This document shows, piece after piece, positions 1-8,067 of a stretch of DNA of 64,000 bases; positions within the stretch are counted from its first letter, which is position 1, and each line of letters opens with the position of its first letter. Below the pieces are notes generated by a model. That model was not told the DNA's origin, ran no database searches, and worked only from the letters and a program-made list of their open reading frames with translations. A program made the translations under genes and the position numbers. The stretch covers positions 496,001 to 560,000 of the forward strand of contig NZ_CP122537.1 in the NCBI RefSeq assembly GCF_029853695.1, in the 5' to 3' direction. Source of the DNA: Jannaschia sp. GRR-S6-38 (GTDB taxonomy: Bacteria > Pseudomonadota > Alphaproteobacteria > Rhodobacterales > Rhodobacteraceae).

Positions 1-328
1 AGACGCCGTCGATCTCGAACATCACGCGGCCGGGCTTGACCTTGCAGGCCCAGAAATCGACCGAGCCCTTGCCCTTGCCCATCCGCACTTCGGTGGGCTT
101 CGAGGTCACGGGCAGATCCGGGAAGATCCGGATCCAGACGCGGCCCTGACGCTTCATGTGACGCGTCATGGCGCGGCGCGCGGCCTCGATCTGGCGGGCG
201 GTGACCCGCTCGGGCTGGGTGGCCTTCAGACCGTAGGTGCCGAAGTTCAGGTCGGACCCGCCCTTCGCCTCGCCGTGGATGCGGCCCTTGTGTTGCTTGC
301 GGAACTTCGTCCGTTTCGGTTGCAGCAT
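1..328 (-). CDS. rplP: 50S ribosomal protein L16 (3' end cut by window)
   Basis: Large-subunit ribosomal protein L16, near the peptidyl-transferase centre and the A-site tRNA. The visible N-terminal 109 residues begin [16 protein letters not shown] and run through a basic stretch ([27 protein letters not shown]) to [18 protein letters not shown], which is diagnostic of L16. The stop codon lies outside the window on the left. It starts 12 bp after the rpsC stop on the same strand, so it is the next gene of the S10/spc-type operon. Identification is secure; only completeness is limited. Confidence 0.97.
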   Translation of the reverse strand, partial: MLQPKRTKFRKQHKGRIHGEAKGGSDLNFGTYGLKATQPERVTARQIEAARRAMTRHMKRQGRVWIRIFPDLPVTSKPTEVRMGKGKGSVDFWACKVKPGRVMFEIDGV

Positions 329-340
329 TGCGTCTACTCC

Positions 341-1078
341 TTACCGGCGCGGGCCGCGGGGACCGCGGTCGTCGCGACGGCCGCCGGCGCCACGGGGGGC
401 CGGGCCGTCCTGCAGTTCCTGGGCCTTGCGGTCGCGGGCGGAGGGATCATGCTCCATGATCTCGCCTTTGAAGATCCAGACCTTGATGCCGATGATGCCG
501 TAGGGCGTCTTCGCCTCGGAATGGGCGTAGTCGATATCGGCGCGCAGCGTGTGCAGCGGAACCCGACCCTCGCGGTACCACTCGGTCCGCGCGATCTCGG
601 CGCCGCCCAGGCGGCCGGCCATGTTGATCCGGATGCCCTGGGCGCCCATGCGCATCGCGTTCTGCACCGAGCGCTTCATGGCGCGGCGGAACGAGACACG
701 ACGCTCGAGCTGCTGGGCGATGCTCTCGCCGACCAGCTGGGCGTCGAGCTCCGGCTTGCGGACCTCCACGATGTTGAGATGCAGCTCGCTATCCGTCATC
801 TTGGCCAGCTTCTTGCGCAGCACCTCGATATCGGCGCCCTTCTTGCCGATGATGACGCCCGGACGCGCGGTGTGGATCGTGACGCGGCACTTCTTGTGCG
901 GACGCTCGATGATCACGCGGCTGACGCCGGCCTGCTTGCACTCCTCCTCGATGAACTCGCGCATGCGCAGGTCCTCGAGCAGCAGATTGCCGTAGTCCTT
1001 CGTGTCGGCGTACCAGCGGCTGTCCCAGGTGCGGTTCACCTGGAGCCGCATGCCGATCGGGTTGACCTTATGTCCCAT
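341..1078 (-). CDS. rpsC: 30S ribosomal protein S3
   Basis: Small-subunit protein S3 (245 aa), which lines the mRNA entry channel with S4 and S5 and contributes to helicase activity. The N-terminus [18 protein letters not shown] and the KH-type segment with [17 protein letters not shown] are typical. An in-frame start 198 nt further upstream exists, but it would overlap rplV; the MGHKVNP start fits the family and overlaps the rplV stop by one base, implying translational coupling. The C-terminal Arg/Gly/Asp-rich tail ([22 protein letters not shown]) is common in alphaproteobacterial S3. Confidence 0.98.
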   Translation of the reverse strand: MGHKVNPIGMRLQVNRTWDSRWYADTKDYGNLLLEDLRMREFIEEECKQAGVSRVIIERPHKKCRVTIHTARPGVIIGKKGADIEVLRKKLAKMTDSELHLNIVEVRKPELDAQLVGESIAQQLERRVSFRRAMKRSVQNAMRMGAQGIRINMAGRLGGAEIARTEWYREGRVPLHTLRADIDYAHSEAKTPYGIIGIKVWIFKGEIMEHDPSARDRKAQELQDGPAPRGAGGRRDDRGPRGPRR

Positions 1079-1458
1079 CAGGCTTGCTCCTCTACCTGCC
1101 GCACTTTGATCGTGAGTTCCGAGAACGGCTTGATGATGCGGCCGAACCGTCCACGCGCCCGCGGACGGCCACGCTTCATCGTCAGGTTCTTGCCCACCCA
1201 GGCCTCGGCGACGACGAGCTCGTCGACATCCAGGCTGTGGTTGTTCTCGGCATTCGCGATCGCCGATTGCAGGCATTTGCGCACGTCGATCGCGATCCGC
1301 TTCTTCGAGAAGGTCAGGTCGGCCAGCGCCTTATCGACCTTCTTGCCGCGGATCATCGCGGCGACGAGGTTCAGCTTCTGCGGGCTGGTGCGCAGCATCC
1401 GCAGCTTCGCCATGGCTTCGTTGTCAGCCACGCGGCGGGGATTCTTGTCCTTGCCCAT
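1078..1458 (-). CDS. rplV: 50S ribosomal protein L22
   Basis: Large-subunit protein L22 (126 aa), whose beta-hairpin lines the nascent peptide exit tunnel. Recognisable segments are [20 protein letters not shown] near the N-terminus and the loop with [15 protein letters not shown], the tunnel hairpin where macrolide-resistance changes occur; it looks wild type. It lies 3 bp after rpsS and its stop overlaps the rpsC start, so it belongs to one transcript rplB-rpsS-rplV-rpsC-rplP. Confidence 0.98.
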   Translation of the reverse strand: MGKDKNPRRVADNEAMAKLRMLRTSPQKLNLVAAMIRGKKVDKALADLTFSKKRIAIDVRKCLQSAIANAENNHSLDVDELVVAEAWVGKNLTMKRGRPRARGRFGRIIKPFSELTIKVRQVEEQA

Positions 1459-1461
1459 GAC

Positions 1462-1740
1462 TTACTTCCTCTTGGCTTTCTTGTCGGCGGCGTGCCCGTA
1501 ATAGGTACGCGTCGGCGCGTATTCACCGAACTTCTGACCGATCATGTCTTCGGAGACGTTGACGGGGATGTGCTTGTGCCCGTTGTAGACGCCGAAGGTG
1601 AGGCCCACGAACTGGGGCAGGATGGTGGAGCGGCGCGACCAGATCTTGATCACGTCGTTGCGCCCGCTGTCGCGGGCCTTCTCGGCCTTCTTGAGGACGT
1701 AGGCGTCCACGAAGGGGCCTTTCCAGACGGAACGGCTCAT
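1462..1740 (-). CDS. rpsS: 30S ribosomal protein S19
   Basis: Small-subunit protein S19 (92 aa) in the 30S head, contacting 16S rRNA and S13. Diagnostic sequence: [18 protein letters not shown] at the N-terminus, then [21 protein letters not shown] and the C-terminal [14 protein letters not shown]. Normal family length. It sits 3 bp from rplB upstream and 3 bp from rplV downstream, the standard S10-operon order. Confidence 0.98.
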   Translation of the reverse strand: MSRSVWKGPFVDAYVLKKAEKARDSGRNDVIKIWSRRSTILPQFVGLTFGVYNGHKHIPVNVSEDMIGQKFGEYAPTRTYYGHAADKKAKRK

Positions 1741-1743
1741 GGA

Positions 1744-2586
1744 TTAGCGTCCTTTCTTGCGGGCGTGACGCGAGCGAACGATCAGCTTCTGCGACGCCTT
1801 GTTCTTGTTGCGGGTGCGGGCGCCCTTGGTGGGCTTGCCCCAGGGCGTGACCGGGTGACGGCCGCCCGAGGTGCGGCCTTCGCCGCCGCCATGCGGGTGG
1901 TCGATCGGGTTCATCACCACGCCGCGGACGCTCGGGCGGATGCCCTTGTGGCGGTTGCGGCCGGCCTTGCCGAGGTTCTGGTTCGAGTTGTCCGGATTCG
2001 AGACCGCACCGACCGTCGCCATGCATTCCTGCCGCACGAGCCGCAGCTCGCCCGAGGAAAGCCGGATCTGGGCGTAGCCGCCGTCACGGCCGACGAACTG
2101 GGCATAGGTGCCCGCGGCGCGCGCGATCTGGCCGCCCTTGCCGGGCTTGAGCTCGATGTTGTGGACGATCGTGCCGATCGGCATGCCCTGGAAGGGCATC
2201 GCGTTGCCGGGCTTGATGTCGGCCTTCTGACTGGCCACGACGCGGTCGCCCACGGCGAGACGCTGCGGCGCCAGGATATAGGCCTGCTCGCCATCCGTGT
2301 AGCGGATGAGCGCGATGAAGGCGGTGCGGTTCGGGTCGTATTCGATCCGCTCCACATTCGCCTGGACGTCCAGCTTGTTGCGCTTGAAATCGACGATCCG
2401 ATAGAGGCGCTTGGCCCCGCCGCCCTTGCGGCGCATCGTGATCCGTCCGGTGTTGTTGCGGCCACCATTCTTGGTGAGGCCTTCGGTCAGCGCCTTGACG
2501 GGGCGACCTTTCCACAGCTCCGAACGGTCGATCAGAACCAGCCCACGCTGGCCCGGCGTCGTCGGCTTGTACGACTTGAGTGCCAT
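1744..2586 (-). CDS. rplB: 50S ribosomal protein L2
   Basis: Large-subunit protein L2 (280 aa), required for subunit association and peptidyl-transferase activity. It starts [16 protein letters not shown] and contains the conserved C-terminal [27 protein letters not shown] with the functional His of the HPHGGGEG loop. It is the first gene of the right-hand half of the split S10 operon: rplW, normally immediately upstream, is about 2.1 kb away behind two plus-strand genes, and a strong promoter is recognisable upstream at 2723-2751. Confidence 0.98.
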   Translation of the reverse strand: MALKSYKPTTPGQRGLVLIDRSELWKGRPVKALTEGLTKNGGRNNTGRITMRRKGGGAKRLYRIVDFKRNKLDVQANVERIEYDPNRTAFIALIRYTDGEQAYILAPQRLAVGDRVVASQKADIKPGNAMPFQGMPIGTIVHNIELKPGKGGQIARAAGTYAQFVGRDGGYAQIRLSSGELRLVRQECMATVGAVSNPDNSNQNLGKAGRNRHKGIRPSVRGVVMNPIDHPHGGGEGRTSGGRHPVTPWGKPTKGARTRNKNKASQKLIVRSRHARKKGR

Positions 2587-2687
2587 TGTTTACCTGTCTT
2601 CCGTTGTGTGTCGGACGATCCCGCATCGCGGGTCCGCCCTGGATGTAAGGGCCCCGAAGGTCCCCGGTTCGACATCCCGAAAAGAGA

Positions 2688-2711
2688 CACCCCGGACGGA
2701 TCCGGGGTGCT
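2688..2711 (-). promoter_or_regulatory. hairpin in the rplB leader, possible attenuator
   Basis: An inverted repeat, CACCCCGGA / TCCGGGGTG with a 5-6 nt loop, lies just downstream of the rplB promoter. Read on the minus strand it is followed by a pyrimidine/T-rich run (TCTCTTTTC), so it resembles a weak intrinsic terminator or attenuator at the very start of the rplB transcript. Function is inferred; r-protein leaders are often sites of autoregulation. Confidence 0.45.
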
Positions 2712-2722
2712 CGGGATGGGGC

Positions 2723-2751
2723 CTGTTAGGGGAGTCGGCCGGGGGGGTCAA
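2723..2751 (-). promoter_or_regulatory. sigma-70-type promoter for rplB-rpsS-rplV-rpsC-rplP
   Basis: On the minus strand a -35 element TTGACC (2746-2751) is followed by a 17-nt spacer and a -10 element TAACAG (2723-2728). The C-rich spacer is nearly the same as that of the rpsL promoter at 14272-14300 (15 of 17 positions). It gives the detached rplB half of the S10 operon its own start, about 140 bp ahead of the rplB ATG. Confidence 0.7.
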
Positions 2752-2782
2752 GGGTTGTCTCCCCAGCAAATTTGATAAATGG

Positions 2783-3856
2783 ATGGCGGCCATGGCATAC
2801 CCTATCCCCCCGGAAAGCAAAGGCGCGGTAAAACGCGCCGGGCAAGCAATATCTGAAGGGCGCGCTTCTCAAGAAGATTACGATACTGTGGATCGGTGGC
2901 GCGCCGCGCACGGCTACGTAATCAATACCTTCCAAGCTTGGCTTAAAGGGCACATCAATAAGAAGAGTTATTACGTCGAGTTCGCGCAAAGACTAAAGCG
3001 CAGAAACACAGTTATTGGCAAACTTCGTCGTCGACAGCCCAATGGGGATTTGCTTATCTCTGACGTATCCAGCATGCATGACTTTGCTGGCTGCCGAATG
3101 ATATTCGACACTATTGACGACCTAAATGAATTTAGAGAGTACATGCATTCCGCATCCACTATGAAAAATGTGGACCACCAGCTTCGTCATAGTCAAGATC
3201 CAAACAAATATAACTATATCGAGAAGCCAAAATTTACCGGGTATCGTGGCGTCCACGACGTATATCGCCATTATCCGCGAGGGAGTGTCCGGAGACAGAC
3301 GAGAAAGCCATGGGATGGGCTTCTTGTAGAGCTTCAATATAGAACCAGAGCCCAGCACGCTTGGGCGACCGCTGTGGAGATTTCAGATCTTCTCGATGGC
3401 GAGCAAACGAAATTTGAGTTGGACCAATCTCGTCGCGGCCGTTTCTTTGCCCTTGCGAGTGAGATTATCGCACGACAACACGAGCATATAAGACGAGCGT
3501 TCACTGAGGTTTCTGATCAGGACTTGCGCGCCGAACTTCGAAGTATAGAGAATGAGCTAGGAATTCTGAGAAGGCTTAAACTTCTTCGCCAGTTTGAGGA
3601 TGAAGAGAAGCTGACCCGACATAACGTCCTCAATATATACCGCGATGAGTCAGGGCAACTTGCACTCGATGTGCTGCCCTTCGCAAATCCCTCCGATGCA
3701 ATCGAGATGGCAGGCAGACTTGAGGCTAGCGAAGAAAGCTTGAATGCAGTCTATGTCCGCTCAGACAACCCAAAGCAACTTCGATCAGCATATCGAAACT
3801 ACTTCTATGACCCGATCGATTTCGTCGAGATAATCGAAGCCGAAGGTAACGTATAA
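2783..3856 (+). CDS. RelA/SpoT-domain protein (accessory alarmone synthetase-like)
   Basis: A 357-residue protein with a RelA/SpoT nucleotidyltransferase (synthetase) domain at about residues 65-200: the RxKxxxxxxxK loop near 70-80 (RLKRRNTVIGK), HDFAGCR (D100, G103, R105), YIEKPKFTGYRGVH (145-158) and VELQYRTRAQHAWA (182-195). No HD hydrolase, TGS or ACT domain is present, so it is not the long housekeeping Rel. The remaining ~155 residues are unassigned, with a charged helical stretch (EVSDQDLRAELRSIENELGILRRL). The gene is clearly AT-richer than its neighbours and opposite in strand to the S10 operon, suggesting transfer. It could be a ppGpp synthetase, a toxic small alarmone synthetase or a defence protein; no antitoxin-like partner is visible. 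The start could also be the ATG 9 bp further in; neither has a good ribosome binding site. Confidence 0.85.
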   Translation: MAAMAYPIPPESKGAVKRAGQAISEGRASQEDYDTVDRWRAAHGYVINTFQAWLKGHINKKSYYVEFAQRLKRRNTVIGKLRRRQPNGDLLISDVSSMHDFAGCRMIFDTIDDLNEFREYMHSASTMKNVDHQLRHSQDPNKYNYIEKPKFTGYRGVHDVYRHYPRGSVRRQTRKPWDGLLVELQYRTRAQHAWATAVEISDLLDGEQTKFELDQSRRGRFFALASEIIARQHEHIRRAFTEVSDQDLRAELRSIENELGILRRLKLLRQFEDEEKLTRHNVLNIYRDESGQLALDVLPFANPSDAIEMAGRLEASEESLNAVYVRSDNPKQLRSAYRNYFYDPIDFVEIIEAEGNV

Positions 3857-3858
3857 AT

Positions 3859-4040
3859 AGCCCCGCCGTCACCGGCGCGGCTTCTTTCGGCCTGGCGATA
3901 CCGATCGGGCTTCAGAGACCCGTCGTCACGTCGGGCGTGTTGCCCTCTTCGAGCGTCACATAGGCCTTCTTCACGTCCTTCCGCTTGCCCATCTGGCCGC
4001 GGAAGCGCTTGACCTTCCCCTAGGTGATGGTCGTGTTTAC
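3859..4040 (-). pseudogene. decayed duplicate of the rplW 3' end with its terminator
   Basis: This stretch matches 4642-4828, that is, the rplW terminator region plus the last ~43 codons of rplW, in the same orientation and offset by 788 bp across the coding part. Over the 128 bp of coding part I count about 8 differences. One difference (C/T/A at 4020-4022 on the plus strand) turns a Lys codon into TAG, and the remnant has no start, so it cannot make L23. Its terminator hairpin (about 3860-3880) is imperfect. It directly abuts the stop of the RelA/SpoT-domain gene. Confidence 0.88.
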
Positions 4041-4193
4041 GAGTCCACTTCTCGCAAAAGAGCCGGTCGCCCCCCACCGGGACCAAGCGCCGCAGTTCGT
4101 TGCGCCGGCCGTCGCTGCCGCTACGTACGCCGTCAATACACCAACGCAATGCCGCCTCGCGACGCGGGGCGGCCCCAAAATCCGGAGGCCCTC

Positions 4194-4616
4194 ATGGCCG
4201 TTATCGACACCGTCGCCGACTACAGTCAGCGCATCCCGACCATCCGCGGCTCGGACTGGTTCCTGCGCGTGCCGCTGGCCGCGATCATCATCGAGCAGGG
4301 CAGCTTCAAGCTGCCCGACATGGCGGGCCAGGCCGAGAGCTACGGCTTGCCGCTGATCCTCTTCGCGCTGGCCGCCTTCGCCGAGATCGCGGGCGGCATC
4401 GCCATCCTTCTGGGCGGCCTGATCCGCAACAACTGGATGAGCGACATGCTCACCCGGCTCGGCGGGCTGGCCATCACCACCGTCGTCGCGGGGGTAATCG
4501 TCATGATCTATTTCGGCCCGTTCAGCGGCTGGCAGCTCCAGGGCATGCTCCTCGCCGCCGGCGCCTTCTTCCTGATGCGCGGCAACGGCGACGTGAAGGG
4601 CCGCAGCCTGATCTGA
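4194..4616 (+). CDS. DoxX family membrane protein
   Basis: A 140-residue integral membrane protein. After MAVIDTVADYSQRIPTIRGSD there are about four hydrophobic helices (LRVPLAAIIIEQGSFKL, LPLILFALAAFAEIAGGIAILLGGL, MLTRLGGLAITTVVAGVIVMIYF, LQGMLLAAGAFFLM), a pattern seen in DoxX/DoxD-like proteins whose physiological role is generally unclear. The ATG at 4194 is chosen because GGAGG lies at 4184-4188; a longer in-frame start at 4149 lacks a Shine-Dalgarno. It is convergent with rplW and shares its bidirectional terminator. Confidence 0.75.
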   Translation: MAVIDTVADYSQRIPTIRGSDWFLRVPLAAIIIEQGSFKLPDMAGQAESYGLPLILFALAAFAEIAGGIAILLGGLIRNNWMSDMLTRLGGLAITTVVAGVIVMIYFGPFSGWQLQGMLLAAGAFFLMRGNGDVKGRSLI

Positions 4617-4643
4617 GGCCGCCGACGCCCAACCAACGAAAAA

Positions 4644-4665
4644 GCCCCGCCGTTTCCGGCGGGGC
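4644..4665. terminator. bidirectional intrinsic terminator between doxX-like gene and rplW
   Basis: Stem GCCCCGCCG / CGGCGGGGC with a 4-nt loop. On the minus strand it is followed by TTTTTCG, so it ends the rpsJ-rplC-rplD-rplW transcript; on the plus strand it is preceded by AAAAA and followed by TTCTTTC, so it also serves the doxX-like gene. It shows that the S10 operon really is terminated after rplW here rather than reading into rplB. Confidence 0.85.
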
Positions 4666-4699
4666 TTCTTTCATCTACCTTCGGCGTCACGGGCGGGGC

Positions 4700-4984
4700 T
4701 CAGAGCCCGGTCGTCACGTCGATCGTGTTGCCCTCTTCGAGCGTCACATAGGCCTTCTTCACGTCCTTCCGCTTGCCCATTTGGCCGCGGAAGCGCTTGA
4801 CCTTGCCCTTGGTGATGGTCGTGTTCACGGCCTTCACCTTGACGCCGAAGAGCTCTTCGACGGCGGACTTGATCTGGGGCTTGTTGGCGTCGATCGCGAC
4901 CTCGAAGACGACGGCGCCGGACTCGGACGCCATAGTGGCCTTCTCGGTGATGATCGGCTTGCGGATCACGTCGTAGGTGTTCAT
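4700..4984 (-). CDS. rplW: 50S ribosomal protein L23
   Basis: Large-subunit protein L23 (94 aa), at the exit of the peptide tunnel, docking site for trigger factor and SRP. It begins [17 protein letters not shown] and contains the conserved [37 protein letters not shown]. The start overlaps the rplD stop by 4 bp (ATGA coupling). It is the last gene before the operon break, with a terminator 35 bp downstream, and its 3' end is duplicated at 3859-4040. Confidence 0.97.
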   Translation of the reverse strand: MNTYDVIRKPIITEKATMASESGAVVFEVAIDANKPQIKSAVEELFGVKVKAVNTTITKGKVKRFRGQMGKRKDVKKAYVTLEEGNTIDVTTGL

Positions 4985-5601
4985 TTCAGCCGCGCCTCCA
5001 GAGCTTCGACACCCGCCTTCGTGAGCACCAGCGTGTCACGCTTGAGGATGTCGTAGACGTTCGCGCCCATCGAGGGCAGCACGTCCACGTTGTCCAGGTT
5101 CCGCGCGGCCTGCGCGAAATCCTCGTTCACGTTCGCGCCGTCGATGACCAGCGCGCGCTTCCAGCCCAGGTCCTTGACCTGCTGGGCCAGCATCGCGGTC
5201 TTGCCGCCTTCGACATTGGCCGCGTCCAGGATGACCAGCTGGCCCGCCTGCGCCTTGGCCGACAGCGCGTGCATCAGGCCCATGCGGCGGACCTTCTTGG
5301 TCAGCTCGTGGCCGTGGCTGCGCGGGGTCGGGCCCTTGTAGACACCGCCCTTGCGGAAGATCGGCGCCTTGCGCGAGCCGTGGCGCGCGCCGCCGGAGCC
5401 CTTCTGGCGGACGATCTTCTTGGTCGAATAGCTGACCTCGGAGCGCGTCTTGACCTTGTGGGTGCCGGCTTGCGCCTTGTTCCGCTGCCAGCGCACGACG
5501 CGATACAGGATATCGCGGCGCGGCTCCTGGCCGAAGATCTCGTCCGACAGCTCGACCGAGCCGGCGGCGGATCCGTCCATCTTGATGACGTCGAGTTTCA
5601 T
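4981..5601 (-). CDS. rplD: 50S ribosomal protein L4
   Basis: Large-subunit protein L4 (206 aa), whose extended loop lines the exit tunnel next to L22; in enterobacteria it also regulates the S10 operon, which is not established here. Typical segments: [29 protein letters not shown], the loop [26 protein letters not shown] and [20 protein letters not shown]. It overlaps both rplC (4 bp) and rplW (4 bp), giving a translationally coupled rplC-rplD-rplW set. Confidence 0.98.
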   Translation of the reverse strand: MKLDVIKMDGSAAGSVELSDEIFGQEPRRDILYRVVRWQRNKAQAGTHKVKTRSEVSYSTKKIVRQKGSGGARHGSRKAPIFRKGGVYKGPTPRSHGHELTKKVRRMGLMHALSAKAQAGQLVILDAANVEGGKTAMLAQQVKDLGWKRALVIDGANVNEDFAQAARNLDNVDVLPSMGANVYDILKRDTLVLTKAGVEALEARLK

Positions 5602-6470
5602 TCGTCACCTTCCTTCTTTTCCACGTCGGAATTGTCGGTCTGCGACGATTCCTCGGCGATCTCGGCTTCGGCGGCCTTCAGCGCGGCCTCCTGCTGGGCG
5701 ACCTCCTCGGCCAGACGCGCCTCCTCGGCGGCCTTGGCCTCGGCCTCGGCCTGGGCTGCGGCTTCCGCGGCGGCCTTCTCGGCCTCCTTGCGGGCGCTCA
5801 TCAGCGCGGCGGGGACGATGGCGGTCTCGGGGAAGGGCTTCTTCACCGCGTCCTTGATCGTGACCCAGCCGCCCTTCGAGCCCGGCACCGCGCCCTTGAC
5901 CATGATCAGGCCCCGGTCGGTATCGGTGCGGACGACCTGCAGGTTCTGCGTGGTCACGCGGGCGGCGCCCATGTGACCGGCCATCTTCTTGCCCTTGAAG
6001 ACCTTGCCGGGATCCTGGCACTGGCCCGTCGAGCCGTGCGAGCGGTGGCTGATCGACACGCCGTGCGAGGCGCGAAGACCGCTGAAGTTGTGCCGCTTCA
6101 TGGCACCGGCGAAGCCCTTGCCGATCGACGTGCCGGACACGTCGACATACTGGCCCTCGAAATAATGGTCGGCGATGATCTCCTCGCCCACCTCGATCAG
6201 CGCATCCTCGTCCACGCGGAACTCGACGATCCGGCGCTTGGGCTCGACGCCCGCCGCCTTGAAAACGCCGCGCATGGCCTGGCTGGTGCGCTTGGCCTTG
6301 GCCGTACCGGCGCCCAGCTGGACGGCGGTGTAGCCATGCTTGTCCTTGGTGCGCTGGCCGACGACCTGAAGGGCGTCGAGCTGCAGCACGGTGACGGGAA
6401 CCTGGCGCCCGTCCTCCTGGAAGATGCGCGTCATGCCCACCTTCTTCGCGATCACTCCGGAACGCATCAT
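5598..6470 (-). CDS. rplC: 50S ribosomal protein L3 with acidic C-terminal extension
   Basis: Large-subunit protein L3 (290 aa), an early assembly protein near the peptidyl-transferase centre. The core runs from [21 protein letters not shown] through [61 protein letters not shown]. After about residue 220 comes an Ala/Glu-rich tail ([26 protein letters not shown]) of about 70 residues, common in Rhodobacteraceae and predicted helical. The ATG at 6470 is preceded by AGGGAGGG at good spacing; the second ATG at 6467 is an alternative, and a start further upstream would overlap rpsJ. Confidence 0.97.
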   Translation of the reverse strand: MMRSGVIAKKVGMTRIFQEDGRQVPVTVLQLDALQVVGQRTKDKHGYTAVQLGAGTAKAKRTSQAMRGVFKAAGVEPKRRIVEFRVDEDALIEVGEEIIADHYFEGQYVDVSGTSIGKGFAGAMKRHNFSGLRASHGVSISHRSHGSTGQCQDPGKVFKGKKMAGHMGAARVTTQNLQVVRTDTDRGLIMVKGAVPGSKGGWVTIKDAVKKPFPETAIVPAALMSARKEAEKAAAEAAAQAEAEAKAAEEARLAEEVAQQEAALKAAEAEIAEESSQTDNSDVEKKEGDE

Positions 6471-6484
6471 GGCGATACCCTCCC

Positions 6485-6793
6485 TCAGACCTTGATCTCG
6501 ACGTCGACGCCCGCGGCGAGGTCGAGCTTCATGAGCGCGTCCACGGTCTGCGGCGTCGGGTCGACGATGTCGAGCATCCGCTTGTGCGTGCGGATCTCCC
6601 ACTGGTCGCGCGACTTCTTGTCGATATGCGGCCCGCGCAGGACGGTGAAACGCTCGATCTTGTTGGGAAGCGGGATCGGCCCGCGAACCTGGGCACCCGT
6701 GCGCTTGGCGGTGTTGACGATTTCCTGCGTGCTGGCGTCGAGCACGCGGTAATCGAACGCCTTGAGCCGGATGCGGATGTTCTGGCTTTTCAT
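6485..6793 (-). CDS. rpsJ: 30S ribosomal protein S10 (NusE)
   Basis: Small-subunit protein S10 (102 aa), also the antitermination factor NusE that bridges NusG-bound RNA polymerase and the ribosome. It begins [21 protein letters not shown] and contains [26 protein letters not shown] and [24 protein letters not shown], all diagnostic. The start at 6793 gives the normal family length, though the Shine-Dalgarno is weak. First gene of the S10 operon; tuf, its usual upstream neighbour, is displaced by about 2.9 kb. Confidence 0.97.
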   Translation of the reverse strand: MKSQNIRIRLKAFDYRVLDASTQEIVNTAKRTGAQVRGPIPLPNKIERFTVLRGPHIDKKSRDQWEIRTHKRMLDIVDPTPQTVDALMKLDLAAGVDVEIKV

Positions 6794-6936
6794 GTCATGT
6801 CCGATGACGAGGCCACCGGCACCCCGTTGGGTCCGGCGGCGTTCAAGTTGAGAGGAGGAGACAGGCCCATCCTGGCCCCTCGTCGAACCCGAACGGAAGC
6901 GGGGCCGCACTCGCGACCCCGTCCGCAGATGCGGGC

Positions 6937-6964
6937 GTCTAGACCGACTCGGGGCGCGTGGCAA
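6937..6964 (-). promoter_or_regulatory. predicted promoter for rpsJ-rplC-rplD-rplW
   Basis: On the minus strand TTGCCA (6959-6964), a 16-nt spacer and CTAGAC (6937-6942) form a plausible sigma-70 promoter about 145 bp ahead of rpsJ. The same -10 hexamer, CTAGAC, is found upstream of tuf2 (33576-33581). A promoter here is expected because ZntB-like and other unrelated genes now separate rpsJ from the str operon. Confidence 0.55.
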
Positions 6965-7006
6965 CCCCGCGGGGACGGAATTGCGGGGTCGGACGCGGCC
7001 GCGCGC

Positions 7007-8011
7007 CTAGAGCCGCCGCATCCGCATCAGCACGATCACCTGCAGGACGAAGATCACCGTCAGGATCGCGCAGAACGCCGCGAAGCCCCAGGGGCTCTCG
7101 GCGCCGGGGATGCCGCCCAGGTTGATGCCCAGGAGCCCCGTCAGGAAGCCCAGCGGCAGGAACAGCGCCGACAGAACCGACAGGACGTAGAGGTTGCGGT
7201 TGGTGCGCTCGTCCTGCTCGGCCTTGATCTCGTCGCGCACCAGCGTCAGCCGGCCCGCCATCGCGTCCAACTCCTCGACCGCGCGCTGGTGGCGCTCCTG
7301 CACCTCCAGAAGGCGGCGGCGGTCGTGCTTGACGATCAGGTCCGGCAGGGCCGCGGCCGCCGCGGCCAGCGCGTCGCGCTGCGGCGCGATGTGGCGGCGC
7401 ATGCCCAGCACCGCGCGCCGCAGCCGTGCCGCCTCGCCGCGCGCCCGCGTCGCATCCGCCGCGGTCAGGTCCGCGGCTTCGACCAGGTCCTCGAGCGCGT
7501 CGGTGTCGTCCTCCAGCCGCTCCAGCGTGTCCTCGATCCGCAGGATCAGCTCCTCGGCCAGGTCGTGCAGGAAGCCGCCGGGAGTCTCGGGCCCCTTCCC
7601 CGCCGCGATGCGCTCCGACAGCGCCGCGATCGACCGCAGCGGGCGGCGCGCCAGCGTGACGATGCGCCTGGCGTCGAGATAGATCCGGCAGGACACCATG
7701 TCCTCGGGCTCGGCGCCCGCGTTGAGGTTCACGCCGCGCAGCACGACCATGAGCCCCGCCCCGGCGGCCAGCGCGCGGGGCCGCGTCGTCTCGCCCGTGA
7801 GCGCGGTCCGCGTGGTCGCGTCGAGACCCGGGACATGCGCCGCCATCCAGTCCTGCTGCGGCGCGGGCGCGTCGGGATCGAAGGGCAGATGCGCCCAGGC
7901 CAGCTCCGCGCCCTCGAGCGCCTGGCCCAGGGCCGCCCCCTCCAGCGCGGTGGCGCGGCGGGGGCCGTTCAGGGCGAAGCCGGAATAGCCGGCGGGGGGC
8001 GTGTCGGTCAT
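7007..8011 (-). CDS. CorA/ZntB-type divalent metal transporter
   Basis: A 334-residue member of the CorA metal ion transporter superfamily. It has the long soluble N-terminal domain (about residues 1-270), a heptad-rich helix ahead of the membrane (HDRRRLLEVQERHQRAVEELDAMAGRLTLVRDEI), then two C-terminal transmembrane helices with the signature GINLGGIPG in place of CorA's GMN; this variant is the one seen in ZntB zinc transporters. The MTDTPPAGY start is preferred over one 36 nt upstream; neither has a clear Shine-Dalgarno. It sits between rpsJ and tuf1 with no obvious functional link to translation. Confidence 0.85.
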   Translation of the reverse strand: MTDTPPAGYSGFALNGPRRATALEGAALGQALEGAELAWAHLPFDPDAPAPQQDWMAAHVPGLDATTRTALTGETTRPRALAAGAGLMVVLRGVNLNAGAEPEDMVSCRIYLDARRIVTLARRPLRSIAALSERIAAGKGPETPGGFLHDLAEELILRIEDTLERLEDDTDALEDLVEAADLTAADATRARGEAARLRRAVLGMRRHIAPQRDALAAAAAALPDLIVKHDRRRLLEVQERHQRAVEELDAMAGRLTLVRDEIKAEQDERTNRNLYVLSVLSALFLPLGFLTGLLGINLGGIPGAESPWGFAAFCAILTVIFVLQVIVLMRMRRL

Positions 8012-8067
8012 GGCGTCAGGATTGGCGCGGCGCGCGGACCGGGGCAAGGCCGGCGATCACGCCCGCG

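Noticed and set aside
341..1276. 311-aa version of rpsC starting 66 codons upstream
   Set aside because: Would overlap most of rplV; the MGHKVNP start is universal for S3 and overlaps the rplV stop properly.
4040..4193. Possible transposase or integrase remnant between the rplW fossil and the doxX-like gene
   Set aside because: The short minus-strand frame (GRRNELRRLVPVGGDRL) hints at coding remains, but I cannot match it to a family and see no terminal inverted repeats.
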